NCBI GenBank assembly: GCA_038230695.1
Contig: JBBRMT010000138.1
Location: 1-12,424 of the forward strand
Reading direction: 5' to 3'
DNA from: QHBQ01 sp038230695
GTDB lineage: Bacteria > Chloroflexota > Chloroflexia > QHBQ01
DNA: 12,424 nt
The position numbers and the translations under genes were made by a program. The stretch's first letter is position 1. Every line of letters begins with the position of its first letter. Below the pieces are notes generated by a model. It searched no databases, had not been told where the DNA came from, and was given only the letters and a program-made list of their open reading frames with translations. Shown here one piece after another: positions 1 through 5,856 of the stretch.

Positions 1-909
1 CCCCCCTGGCAGGCTGCCAATTAGGGTGGTGGGTGAAACATCCTGCCACTGCCCATCTTTGTAGTGCGCTAGCAGAAAGTGCGGCCTATGTGCTATCAGG
101 TCGGACCCAAAATCGCCCGCCAACCAAGCCTCATCCGCGCCGACGGTGTAGACACTGTGGGGCATGGCATGACATAGGATACCGGCGGGGCAATCAGTGT
201 TCGCCAGTGGCTGCCATTGACCCTGATGGTAGTGCAATAGCGCGGGTGGGTTTTCCTCACCGGTTACGTCGTCGGTGGTTTGCTCAATCACCGCCCAACC
301 CTCGTCGTCCTTGACGCTGACGCTGGTGATCGCACCGTGACCATCTACCTTCACCTGCTGCCATGTTCCATTCTGGTAATGGAGCAGGAACGGGATAGTC
401 GGACAACAGATGTTTCCGCCGGTTCGCAGGATGGTTCCGCCACCCGCCCAACCCTCCTGTCCAGTGGCAGATAGCTGCGCCGTGCTTAGGTATGATGATG
501 GCACAGGCAGTGGCATTTCATGCCAGCCAGTCGCATCCTTGTGCGCTAGTTCACTGCCTACTGCCCAGATGTTATCCTCACCAGTAGCGGCAATCGCTTG
601 CATACCCTCGCTGAAGTTCTGGGTGTCGCCGATCTACCAATGCCCATTGACCAATTGCAAGTGTTTAGCCCAACTTCCCGTTGCATTGAGCGAAGGTTGT
701 GAACCCACCACCCAGGCGCTATCCACGCTGGTCATGGCAATGCCCATCGCTCCGTTCAGGCGATCACGGTCGAGTGGCAGCACCGACCAAATGGCGTTGG
801 GGTTGGGGGTTGCGGTGGCCGAAGGCAGCAATACGTTTTGTTGCACGTCGCAGCCTGCCAGCGCCAGCATTAGCAGCGCCATAAGCATGATTTGCCGTCG
901 AGTCGCCAT
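1..909 (-). pseudogene. Beta-propeller-like lipoprotein gene interrupted by an in-frame TAG (3' end beyond window)
   Basis: The start is ATG at 909-907, preceded at close spacing by a strong ribosome-binding site (AGGAGGTGG). The N-terminus is a lipoprotein signal peptide: basic residues, a hydrophobic run and lipobox LAGC with Cys at residue 20, so the product should be lipid-anchored outside the membrane. Reading stops after 91 residues at TAG (634-636). Beyond it the same frame stays open for 211 codons to the window edge and carries the same kind of sequence: repeating units with a W-x-VG or GWA core and the phrase HY-x-x-G-x-W-Q. This looks like a YCF48/Kelch-type propeller of unknown ligand. 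The repeats on the far side have Gln after the Trp (NGTWQ, QGQWQ, DGQWQ), whereas the stop follows NGHW, so a CAG to TAG change is the simplest explanation. It could instead be a sequencing error or read-through. The identity of the fold is inference; the interruption is seen directly. Confidence 0.8.
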
Positions 910-995
910 TGCCACCTCCTTTTTGCCCATATAACGAATAGAGTGGGACAAGGGTTGCAGATGGGTAAAGTTCACTGGTTGCAACCCCAGCCAGA

Positions 996-1020
996 GCGCG
1001 ATAAATCTGCGCCCCTACAG
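996..1020 (-). repeat. Dispersed small palindrome, GTAGGGGCG family (imperfect copy)
   Basis: On the minus strand it reads TGTAGGGGCGCAGATTTATC followed by GCGC. The head and the ATTTAT centre match the element inside purD at 6108-6136; the arms here are imperfect. It lies between the prenyltransferase and lipoprotein genes. Confidence 0.6.
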
Positions 1021-1035
1021 CGCCACAAATAGATG

Positions 1036-1067
1036 AGGCATGAGCGGTTATCCAACCACTCATGCCT
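1036..1067 (-). terminator. Hairpin after the prenyltransferase gene, possible weak terminator
   Basis: A perfect 9-bp stem (AGGCATGAG at 1036-1044, CTCATGCCT at 1059-1067) continues, after one mismatch, as 4 bp (GGTT/AACC) around a 4-base loop. It sits 25 bases past the stop of the 1092-2123 gene. On the minus strand it is followed only by a weakly T-rich stretch (ATCTATTTGT). Further copies of the word TCATGCC just upstream suggest that it is repeat-derived, so a terminator role is uncertain. Confidence 0.4.
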
Positions 1068-1091
1068 TATGACTCGTGCCTCATGCCCCCG

Positions 1092-2123
1092 CTACAGATT
1101 TATCACCGTATTGGCGAAGAAGTAGAGGATGATTACTGCGGTCAACCCCCATAGCAGCACGCAGCCGATCAGCCACTTGTCGCGGGTCAGCAATTCCTCT
1201 GGTGCGCCACCCTCGTCCTTCTGGAAGATAAGGTAAAGATAGCGGAAGATGGCGAAGATAGCGAACGGAATCGTCGCCATCATCAGGTTGTTCTTGCGCG
1301 AAACCGTCTCGCCTTGCCAGGTGTACAGCGAATAAGCGATGATCAACCCGGCGGTAAGCGCCGAGGTTAGCTGGTCGAGCAACTCCGGCGAATATTCGTC
1401 GAGGATAGGACGATGCTTGCTGGCGCTGTTTTCCAGCAGCAGCAGTTCATGTCGCCGCTTGTTTACCGCGATGAACAACGCCCCCAGCAGGGTGACAAGA
1501 TATAGCCAGGGCGAGATGCTCACCCCAATCACCACCGCACCCGCCATTACTCGCAGCACAAAGCCCGCCGATAGCGAGAACAGATCCACCAGCACGATAT
1601 GCTTGAAGAAGTAGTCGTAGAGCAGCGAGTTGGCAACGTAAGCAATCACCAGCAGGCCGAAGGTATAGGTGACACCGAGGAACAGGGCAATCGGGATTAG
1701 CACCGCCAGCAGCACCACCGCTACCACCTGCGCGATCACCACTGGCAGCCTGCCGCTGGCGAGCGGGCGGTTGCGCTTCTTGATATGATGACGGTCGGCC
1801 TCGATGTCCACCAGGTCATTAATCAGGTAGATGGCGCTACTCACCAGGCAGAAAACTACAAAGGCGACGGTGACGCGGCCCATCTGCTCGATGTTGGAGA
1901 AATGCAGCGCGGCCACTGGCGCAACAAATAGCAACCCGTTCTTCAACCACTGGCGGGGGCGCATTGCCTTGAACAAGGCCGGTAGCAAACCAAACCCGCT
2001 GGCGGGCGGCCCAGGCTGCCATTCCTGTACGGTGTGATGCGGTTCATCCGGCTCTAGCGGATGCGGATGGCTGCCGTTGCGTCGCTTACGACGCTCGCTT
2101 GGCGGTGTTTCAACTGTGTTCAA
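1092..2123 (-). CDS. UbiA-family prenyltransferase, decaprenyl-phosphate phosphoribosyltransferase-like
   Basis: The 343-residue product is an integral membrane protein with about 8-9 hydrophobic segments. The UbiA metal/diphosphate-binding motif NDLVDIEAD is at residues 102-110, followed by a basic stretch ending RPLASG. Other marks match the decaprenyl-phosphate phosphoribosyltransferase branch: RPRQWLKN near residue 55, SAGFVLRVMAGA at 185-196, NKRRHEL at 221-227 and PEELL near 308. In mycobacteria that enzyme transfers phosphoribose from PRPP to a polyprenyl phosphate for arabinan synthesis. Homologues outside actinobacteria have uncertain acceptors, so the exact substrate here is inference. 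Residues 1-45 are polar and probably cytoplasmic. The start is TTG with an AAAGGAA site 9 bases upstream; no in-frame ATG lies nearby before the conserved region. No other arabinan genes are visible. Transcription probably starts from the TATAAT at 2197-2192. Confidence 0.85.
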   Translation of the reverse strand: MNTVETPPSERRKRRNGSHPHPLEPDEPHHTVQEWQPGPPASGFGLLPALFKAMRPRQWLKNGLLFVAPVAALHFSNIEQMGRVTVAFVVFCLVSSAIYLINDLVDIEADRHHIKKRNRPLASGRLPVVIAQVVAVVLLAVLIPIALFLGVTYTFGLLVIAYVANSLLYDYFFKHIVLVDLFSLSAGFVLRVMAGAVVIGVSISPWLYLVTLLGALFIAVNKRRHELLLLENSASKHRPILDEYSPELLDQLTSALTAGLIIAYSLYTWQGETVSRKNNLMMATIPFAIFAIFRYLYLIFQKDEGGAPEELLTRDKWLIGCVLLWGLTAVIILYFFANTVINL

Positions 2124-2166
2124 ACAAGTAGTTCCTTTCGCACGTCTAGCGGCGGTCAGTTCAATC

Positions 2167-2191
2167 TTGACATCATCTCTTTGCTTATGTT

Positions 2192-2196
<5 letters not shown>
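2167..2196 (+). promoter_or_regulatory. Sigma-70-type promoter for the tRNA genes
   Basis: TTGACA (2167-2172, perfect consensus) is followed after 18 bases by TATTAT (2191-2196, one mismatch), with an extended TG at 2188-2189. The mature tRNA begins 11 bases past the -10, as expected for a stable-RNA promoter. Confidence 0.8.
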
Positions 2197-2278
<82 letters not shown>

Positions 2279-2294
2279 CCCAACCGCTTTCGCG

Positions 2295-2378
2295 GAATGG
2301 TAAATGCTAAATGAGTTACAACTTGCCACCCTACATCAGCCCTCATTCACCATTCAACATTTACCATTCATCATTAAC
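2295..2378. repeat. Period-7 repeats in inverted arms between the two tRNA genes
   Basis: The left arm is AATGGTA-AATGCTA-AATGAGT. The right arm is ATTCACC-ATTCAAC-ATTTACC-ATTCATC-ATTAACA. GAATGGTAAATG (2295-2306) and CATTTACCATTC (2358-2369) form a perfect 12-bp inverted repeat that could fold in the tRNA transcript. Confidence 0.75.
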
Positions 2379-2383
2379 AGCAT

Positions 2384-2457
2384 GGCGACGTAGCCAAGTG
2401 GTAAGGCAGAAGGCTCGCAAAGCCTTCATCCGGGCGGTTCGATTCCCCCCGTCGCCT
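2384..2457 (+). tRNA. Atypical tRNA-Cys-like gene (GCA with C33), possible tRNA pseudogene
   Basis: The acceptor stem, bases 8-9, D arm and T73 are identical to the upstream tRNA-Cys, so the two share ancestry or concerted change. The anticodon arm differs: GAAGGC/GCCTTC can form 6 bp closing the loop TCGCAAA, which centres GCA at 2417-2419 but puts C at position 33, where U is nearly universal. Read as a 5-bp stem, the loop would have 9 bases (CTCGCAAAG), with U followed by CGC. The T stem is GGCGG against CCCCC, with a C-C mismatch at the middle pair. At 74 bases it is 3 longer than its neighbour. Cysteine is the best guess from GCA and T73, but it may be non-functional or have an altered role. 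Confidence 0.7.
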
Positions 2458-2466
2458 CCCTGCGGG

Positions 2467-2622
2467 AATGTTAAATTATGAATGTTGAATGTTGAATTGG
2501 GTGACAGCATTCGGCATCCCGCATTTATCCAGGTTAAGCAGGCATCTTCACTCATCAATGCCAACCCGGTCTATCTCCAAGGCAAACCGTAATTCAACAT
2601 TCATAATTCACAATTCAACATT
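2467..2622. repeat. Period-7 repeat pair, inverted arms before the peptidase gene
   Basis: Left arm (2467-2501): AATGTTA, AATTATG, AATGTTG, AATGTTG, AATTGGG. Right arm (2592-2622): ATTCAAC, ATTCATA, ATTCACA, ATTCAAC, ATT. AATTATGAATGTTGAAT (2474-2490) and ATTCAACATTCATAATT (2592-2608) are a perfect 17-bp inverted repeat enclosing about 100 bases of ordinary sequence. Confidence 0.8.
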
Positions 2623-2644
2623 TCTCATAGGGAGCGCCGCATCA

Positions 2645-3742
2645 ATGATGGTAAATCAGGATAATCTGGTTAACACCTTCGTTTCGCTAGTCACGATTGA
2701 TAGCCCCAGCGGGCAGGAGGGTGGGGTTGCCAACTATGCCATTGCCCGCCTCAGCAAGCTAGGCTTCGATGCGGCTACCGACACGGCGGGCAGTGTAGTC
2801 GCCCGCATCGCGGGCAAGGGCAGCCTGGCAAGCGGCGACGCGCTGATGTTCAACGCGCATATGGACAGCGTGCCACCCTGCCTCGGCATCAAGCCGCAGG
2901 TGGACGGCGACATCATCCGCTCGGATGGCACGACTATCCTGGGCGGCGACGATCGGGCCGGAGTAGCGGCGATTTTGGAGGCAGTGACCCATGCGGTGGC
3001 GGGCGACCACCTGCCGCTGGAGGTTGTCTTCACCGTGCAGGAGGAGACCCACCTGGGCGGCGCTCTTGCCCTGGATTATAGCAAGGTGCAGTCCAAGACG
3101 GTGCTGACTATGGATTCGCACGGGCCGTTTGGCTCGATGGCGGTGGCCGCACCGTTCTTCAACACCTTCGATGCAACCATACATGGGGTTGCCTCCCATG
3201 CCGGGGTTGCTCCTGAGCAGGGCATCAGCGCGGTGATTGCCGCCGCTGACGCGATTATGAATATGCCGCTGGGCCGTATTGACGAGGAGACCACCGCCAA
3301 TATTATCATCCTCAGCGGGGGAACGGCTACCAACATCATCCCTGATTTGTGCGTGCTTAAGGGCGAAGCCCGCAGCCTGGTAGAAACCAAGCTGGAAGCG
3401 CAGAGCGAGAAGATGCGCGAGGCGGTACGGGCCGCCTGCGACAAGCGTGGCATCCACGCCGACATTACCATTACCCGCGAGTTCGGCGGTTATAAGCTGG
3501 ACGAGAGCGACCCCACAGTGGCGCGAGTGGCAAAGGTGATGCGGAGCATGGGTACTGAACCAATCTACGAGCGCAGCGGCGGGGCCAGCGATGTCAACAT
3601 CTTCCGCACCCACGGCCTGCTGGCGGTGGATGTCAGCCCCGGCGATTACGATATTCACACTACCCACGAGTACGTCAAGATTAGCGACATGATCCGCGCC
3701 AGCGAGTTGTGCCTGCGGCTGATGCAGGGTGAAGGCGTGTAG
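2645..3742 (+). CDS. M20 (PepT-like) metallopeptidase
   Basis: A 365-residue cytosolic two-zinc aminopeptidase of the peptidase T-like M20 branch (tripeptidase/YqjE type). Metal and catalytic residues are in the family order. NAHMDS gives His72 (zinc) and Asp74. LGGDDRAG carries the bridging Asp near 102. QEETHLGG gives Glu133 (general base) and Glu134 (zinc), TMDSHGP gives Asp157, and IHTTHEY gives His341. The dimerisation (lid) domain lies at about residues 170-290. The length is normal for the family. The chosen start is the first ATG of ATGATG at 2645, with AGGGAG 10 bases upstream. An open frame extends back to about 2489, but it would translate the period-7 repeat and adds nothing conserved. 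The exact peptide substrate cannot be told from sequence. The next gene follows after 89 bases on the same strand. Confidence 0.9.
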   Translation: MMVNQDNLVNTFVSLVTIDSPSGQEGGVANYAIARLSKLGFDAATDTAGSVVARIAGKGSLASGDALMFNAHMDSVPPCLGIKPQVDGDIIRSDGTTILGGDDRAGVAAILEAVTHAVAGDHLPLEVVFTVQEETHLGGALALDYSKVQSKTVLTMDSHGPFGSMAVAAPFFNTFDATIHGVASHAGVAPEQGISAVIAAADAIMNMPLGRIDEETTANIIILSGGTATNIIPDLCVLKGEARSLVETKLEAQSEKMREAVRAACDKRGIHADITITREFGGYKLDESDPTVARVAKVMRSMGTEPIYERSGGASDVNIFRTHGLLAVDVSPGDYDIHTTHEYVKISDMIRASELCLRLMQGEGV

Positions 3743-3744
3743 TG

Positions 3745-3772
3745 TTGAGTTTTGAGTTTTGAGTTTTGAGTT
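3745..3772 (+). repeat. Four perfect tandem TTGAGTT heptamers
   Basis: Four exact units begin 2 bases after the peptidase stop codon. This is the cleanest array of the period-7 family in the window. Confidence 0.9.
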
Positions 3773-3785
3773 CCAGGTTTTGTTT

Positions 3786-3812
3786 GTAGCGGCGCACAAT
3801 AAGTGCGCCGTA
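3786..3812 (+). repeat. Dispersed small palindrome, GTAG(C/G)GGCG family, in the Nudix leader
   Basis: The GTAG head is followed by a perfect 8-bp stem, CGGCGCAC (3790-3797) with GTGCGCCG (3803-3810), around loop AATAA, ending in TA. It lies 6 bases before the ribosome-binding site of the Nudix gene, so it may affect transcription or translation there. Confidence 0.65.
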
Positions 3813-3831
3813 TCCATAAGGGGGTATAGCT

Positions 3832-4380
3832 ATGCCACAGCCAGAGGATTATCAGTCGCCAGAAGAGGTGCTGGATACCGAGCAGAAGTTTGCAGGGCGG
3901 CGGCTCAAGCTGGAGGTTCGCAAGGTGCGCGAACGCAGCGGGCGGGAGACCACCCGCGAGATCGTGCTGCACCCCGGCTCGGTGGGCATGGTGGTGACGG
4001 ACGGCGCGGGCAACGTGCTGCTGCTGCGCCAGTGGCGGAGTGCGACGGGCCGCTGGCTATACGAGATACCGGCTGGCACCCGCGAGGCGGATGAGAGCGC
4101 CGAAGTCTGCGCCGCCCGCGAGGTGGAAGAGGAGACTGGTTATCGCCCCGCCCGCATTGATCGGTTGGGCGGCTTCTATCTTGCCCCCGGCTACTCCGAT
4201 GAGTATATGGACCTCTATCTTGCTTCCAGCCTGAGTAAAGGCACGCTCACCGCCGAGGATGACGAGAACATCGAACTGGTGCCGATGACCCTCGATGAAG
4301 CGATCGAGCTAATCCTAAACGGCGAGATTGAGGATGTAAAGACTATCGCCGGGCTGCTGCTGTACAAGCAGATGCGCTAG
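3832..4380 (+). CDS. Nudix hydrolase, ADP-ribose pyrophosphatase type
   Basis: A 182-residue cytosolic enzyme. The Nudix box spans residues 82-104 and matches G-x5-E-x7-REVEEETGY exactly; its glutamates bind magnesium. Before it, RQWRSATGRWLYEIPAG is the substrate-side motif of ADP-ribose pyrophosphatases. After it, LAPGYSDEY places a Pro 15 residues past the box, the spacing that marks this subfamily. The expected reaction is ADP-ribose to AMP plus ribose 5-phosphate, a clean-up of NAD breakdown products; related nucleoside-diphosphate sugars are possible. The start is ATG with AAGGGGGT 6 bases upstream. A strong intrinsic terminator follows at 4453. It may be co-transcribed with the peptidase, although the repeats between them could hold a separate promoter; I see no clear one. 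Confidence 0.9.
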   Translation: MPQPEDYQSPEEVLDTEQKFAGRRLKLEVRKVRERSGRETTREIVLHPGSVGMVVTDGAGNVLLLRQWRSATGRWLYEIPAGTREADESAEVCAAREVEEETGYRPARIDRLGGFYLAPGYSDEYMDLYLASSLSKGTLTAEDDENIELVPMTLDEAIELILNGEIEDVKTIAGLLLYKQMR

Positions 4381-4387
4381 CGCATCT

Positions 4388-4401
4388 CTGAGTGCTGAGT
4401 A
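4388..4401 (+). repeat. Two period-7 units after the Nudix gene
   Basis: CTGAGTG-CTGAGTA begins 8 bases after the stop codon. It is a short member of the heptamer family, with the same unit as in guaA. Confidence 0.6.
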
Positions 4402-4452
4402 AGTATGAGGCTTCCAACACATTTGAGATTTTCCTGTAAATCAGGTTGCACC

Positions 4453-4489
4453 ATGCGCCTTTACCTTCACGGTAAGGGCGCATTTTGTT
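4453..4489 (+). terminator. Strong intrinsic terminator of the Nudix gene
   Basis: The 13-bp stem is ATGCGCC, a T-G wobble, then TTACC pairing with GGTAA and GGCGCAT around loop TTCAC. TTTTGTTG follows directly. It lies 73 bases past the stop codon. Confidence 0.88.
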
Positions 4490-4508
4490 GCCAGTGAGCA
4501 TGGCAACA
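4486..4508 (+). other. Second hairpin directly after the terminator
   Basis: TGTTGCCA (4486-4493) and TGGCAACA (4501-4508) form an 8-bp perfect stem with a 7-base loop. It overlaps the T tract of the preceding terminator. It could back up termination or be the start of another element; no T run follows it. Confidence 0.4.
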
Positions 4509-4655
4509 ACTGTTCACCAAACTCTTAACCTGATTTCACATGAAGTTAATCATTTGCCGTTACAATAGCTTTGTAATGATAAGCAAACAACGCGCCGCTA
4601 AAGCTAAGGCGCATCGGACCTGGCAGATTGTCAGGCAAAGAGGAGAGTGAACCAA

Positions 4656-4733
4656 ATGGCAAGGCGAATTAACCGCATCACCCGCAAGCGCGTGGTACTG
4701 CCACGCAGCGCCCAGGCAGGCGGCACAATCTAA
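4656..4733 (+). CDS. Possible 25-residue basic micro-protein
   Basis: ATG at 4656 has a good ribosome-binding site (AGGAGAG, about 8-10 bases upstream) and opens a 25-codon frame ending in TAA. The N-terminal half is very basic (MARRINRITRKR) and the rest is polar and small. I do not recognise it. It lies alone between the Nudix terminator and a hairpin at 4758-4790, in an otherwise noncoding gap (4381-4835). The gap also holds -10-like sequences (TACAAT at 4561, TGTAAT at 4572) and a possible short leader stem (GCGCC at 4592, GGCGC at 4608), but no good matched -35. It could be a true small protein, a leader peptide or chance. The ribosome-binding site and the flanking terminator-like hairpins are the reasons to list it. 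Confidence 0.4.
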   Translation: MARRINRITRKRVVLPRSAQAGGTI

Positions 4734-4757
4734 CCACACTGAAGTGTAAGCAAACAG

Positions 4758-4790
4758 AGCGGCAGGGGCGATTATTCGTCACCTGCCGCT
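4758..4790. terminator. Bidirectional hairpin between convergent genes
   Basis: A 9-bp perfect stem (AGCGGCAGG/CCTGCCGCT) encloses an inner 5-pair stem with loop TTAT. It sits between the micro-ORF (plus) and the end of the lipoprotein gene (minus, stop at 4836). On the minus strand the following CTGTTTGCTT is weakly T-rich. The inner part, AGGGGCGATTATTCGTC, loosely resembles the GTAGGGGCG palindromes. Confidence 0.5.
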
Positions 4791-4835
4791 TCGCATCCGA
4801 GTTTGCGTGCTTTACCGTCTCAGCTTGGCATTATC

Positions 4836-5849
4836 TTATCGCTGTTTTGTAGATGGAACACTGAACTGGAAGTTCCACGGACCGCTTATAGAATAAGTCC
4901 GATTTACGTGTGAGGCTACGCCAGACTCAACGGTCCATTCATCAACCATAAAGCTATCAATATTTAGCTTCCAGTTCGTACCTGTGCTATAAAGATCTGT
5001 AAAGTAGATACGCGACAATGTACCGCCTATACCACTCCCACCACTTTCTGGAACGAAGACATCGTTGGGATCGTTCGTACCGAATGGACCCTTGTTCCCT
5101 GCGTTAAGAACAACGAGATTAGGGCTGAAACCTACATTAGGATTGAACGGTGTGCCAACAACACTTAGATATACAATCACTGTAGTGGGAGTCACGAGTG
5201 TTCGCTCCAGCGTTACGGTGATTCCATTGCTTGAAGCAGTCTGTGCAATTATTGCACTACGCAATGGCTCAAGTATTAGCTTCTCTAGCTCTAGATCAAA
5301 CGTACCTACCAGCTTTGTGGCTGCCACTTTATTGGCAGGCATAAGCGGGGTTCCTATGACCCGCGCCAGTATTTGATTACCAGATGCATCTATTTTACGC
5401 GCCGCCTCAATTTCATATACGTCTACGGCGATGGCTAGGTAAGGTGCTGTTGTGGTGTATGGAAGGTTAGAGCCATCAAAAGAAAGCTCTATAATATCCA
5501 ACCCAGCAACTCGATTATTGCCAGCACCGCTCAGATAAGGGTATGAGGTTTGCTGCTCATCACCCACAGTTGCACCGTAGGCTAGAGCTGGTTTATTCCC
5601 TTTGTATCCGCTGAAGGTAAGATAAACTTTGATTTGATTATCTTCGAAGTAGGATCCTTCTGCTCTAAGGGTATAGCCATCAATAGTTTGCTTGTAGTCT
5701 GGCGGTGGATAGGGTTGAAATGAATTTTGCATAACCATTTTGTTGCCTTGCGCTTGTTGAGGGAAAAGCGAAGCGTCGCAGCCCATCAGGGTAAACATGA
5801 TGATTATAGCAAAGAACACCGGTTTTGTACTCTTAACTCCAGTCCTCAT
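4836..5849 (-). CDS. Hypothetical lipoprotein with two beta-sandwich-like units
   Basis: The 337-residue product has a lipoprotein signal peptide: basic start, hydrophobic residues 11-22, lipobox LMGC with Cys24. It should be membrane-anchored and exported. After a Pro-rich linker (residues 46-51) two related beta-rich units are visible, about 52-185 and 205-337, each opening with an (N/D)G-x-(T/I) strand pair and an (I/V)-x-VYL strand. The end (GPWNFQFSVP) recalls Ig-like domains of the DUF4179/DUF5643 kind seen in anti-sigma-related and surface proteins; this is a resemblance, not an assignment. The ATG lies 7 bases after the purD stop, and the ribosome-binding site GGAAGGG sits in purD's last codons, so translation is probably coupled. 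Its base composition looks more AT-rich than purD or guaA, hinting at a different origin. Function unknown. Confidence 0.75.
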   Translation of the reverse strand: MRTGVKSTKPVFFAIIIMFTLMGCDASLFPQQAQGNKMVMQNSFQPYPPPDYKQTIDGYTLRAEGSYFEDNQIKVYLTFSGYKGNKPALAYGATVGDEQQTSYPYLSGAGNNRVAGLDIIELSFDGSNLPYTTTAPYLAIAVDVYEIEAARKIDASGNQILARVIGTPLMPANKVAATKLVGTFDLELEKLILEPLRSAIIAQTASSNGITVTLERTLVTPTTVIVYLSVVGTPFNPNVGFSPNLVVLNAGNKGPFGTNDPNDVFVPESGGSGIGGTLSRIYFTDLYSTGTNWKLNIDSFMVDEWTVESGVASHVNRTYSISGPWNFQFSVPSTKQR

Positions 5850-5856
5850 CCTCGCG

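Noticed and set aside
910..984. Earlier ATG (984) for the 1-909 lipoprotein
   Set aside because: It would bury the signal peptide behind 25 residues and has no ribosome-binding site as good as that before 909.
2384..2457. Idea that the odd tRNA suppresses the TAG at 634-636
   Set aside because: Neither reading of its anticodon (GCA, or CGC with a larger loop) pairs with UAG.
2489..2644. N-terminal extension of the peptidase by 52 codons
   Set aside because: It would translate spacer and period-7 repeat, and ATG 2645 has a ribosome-binding site and matches the family's length.
2759..3817. Long open frame (about 350 codons) on the minus strand opposite the peptidase
   Set aside because: It mirrors the codon pattern of a clearly assigned gene with all catalytic motifs, has low-complexity composition and no ribosome-binding site.
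4560..4655. Riboswitch-like leader before the micro-ORF (c-di-GMP type considered)
   Set aside because: Only a short GCGCC/GGCGC stem is seen; the conserved core sequences of known classes are missing.
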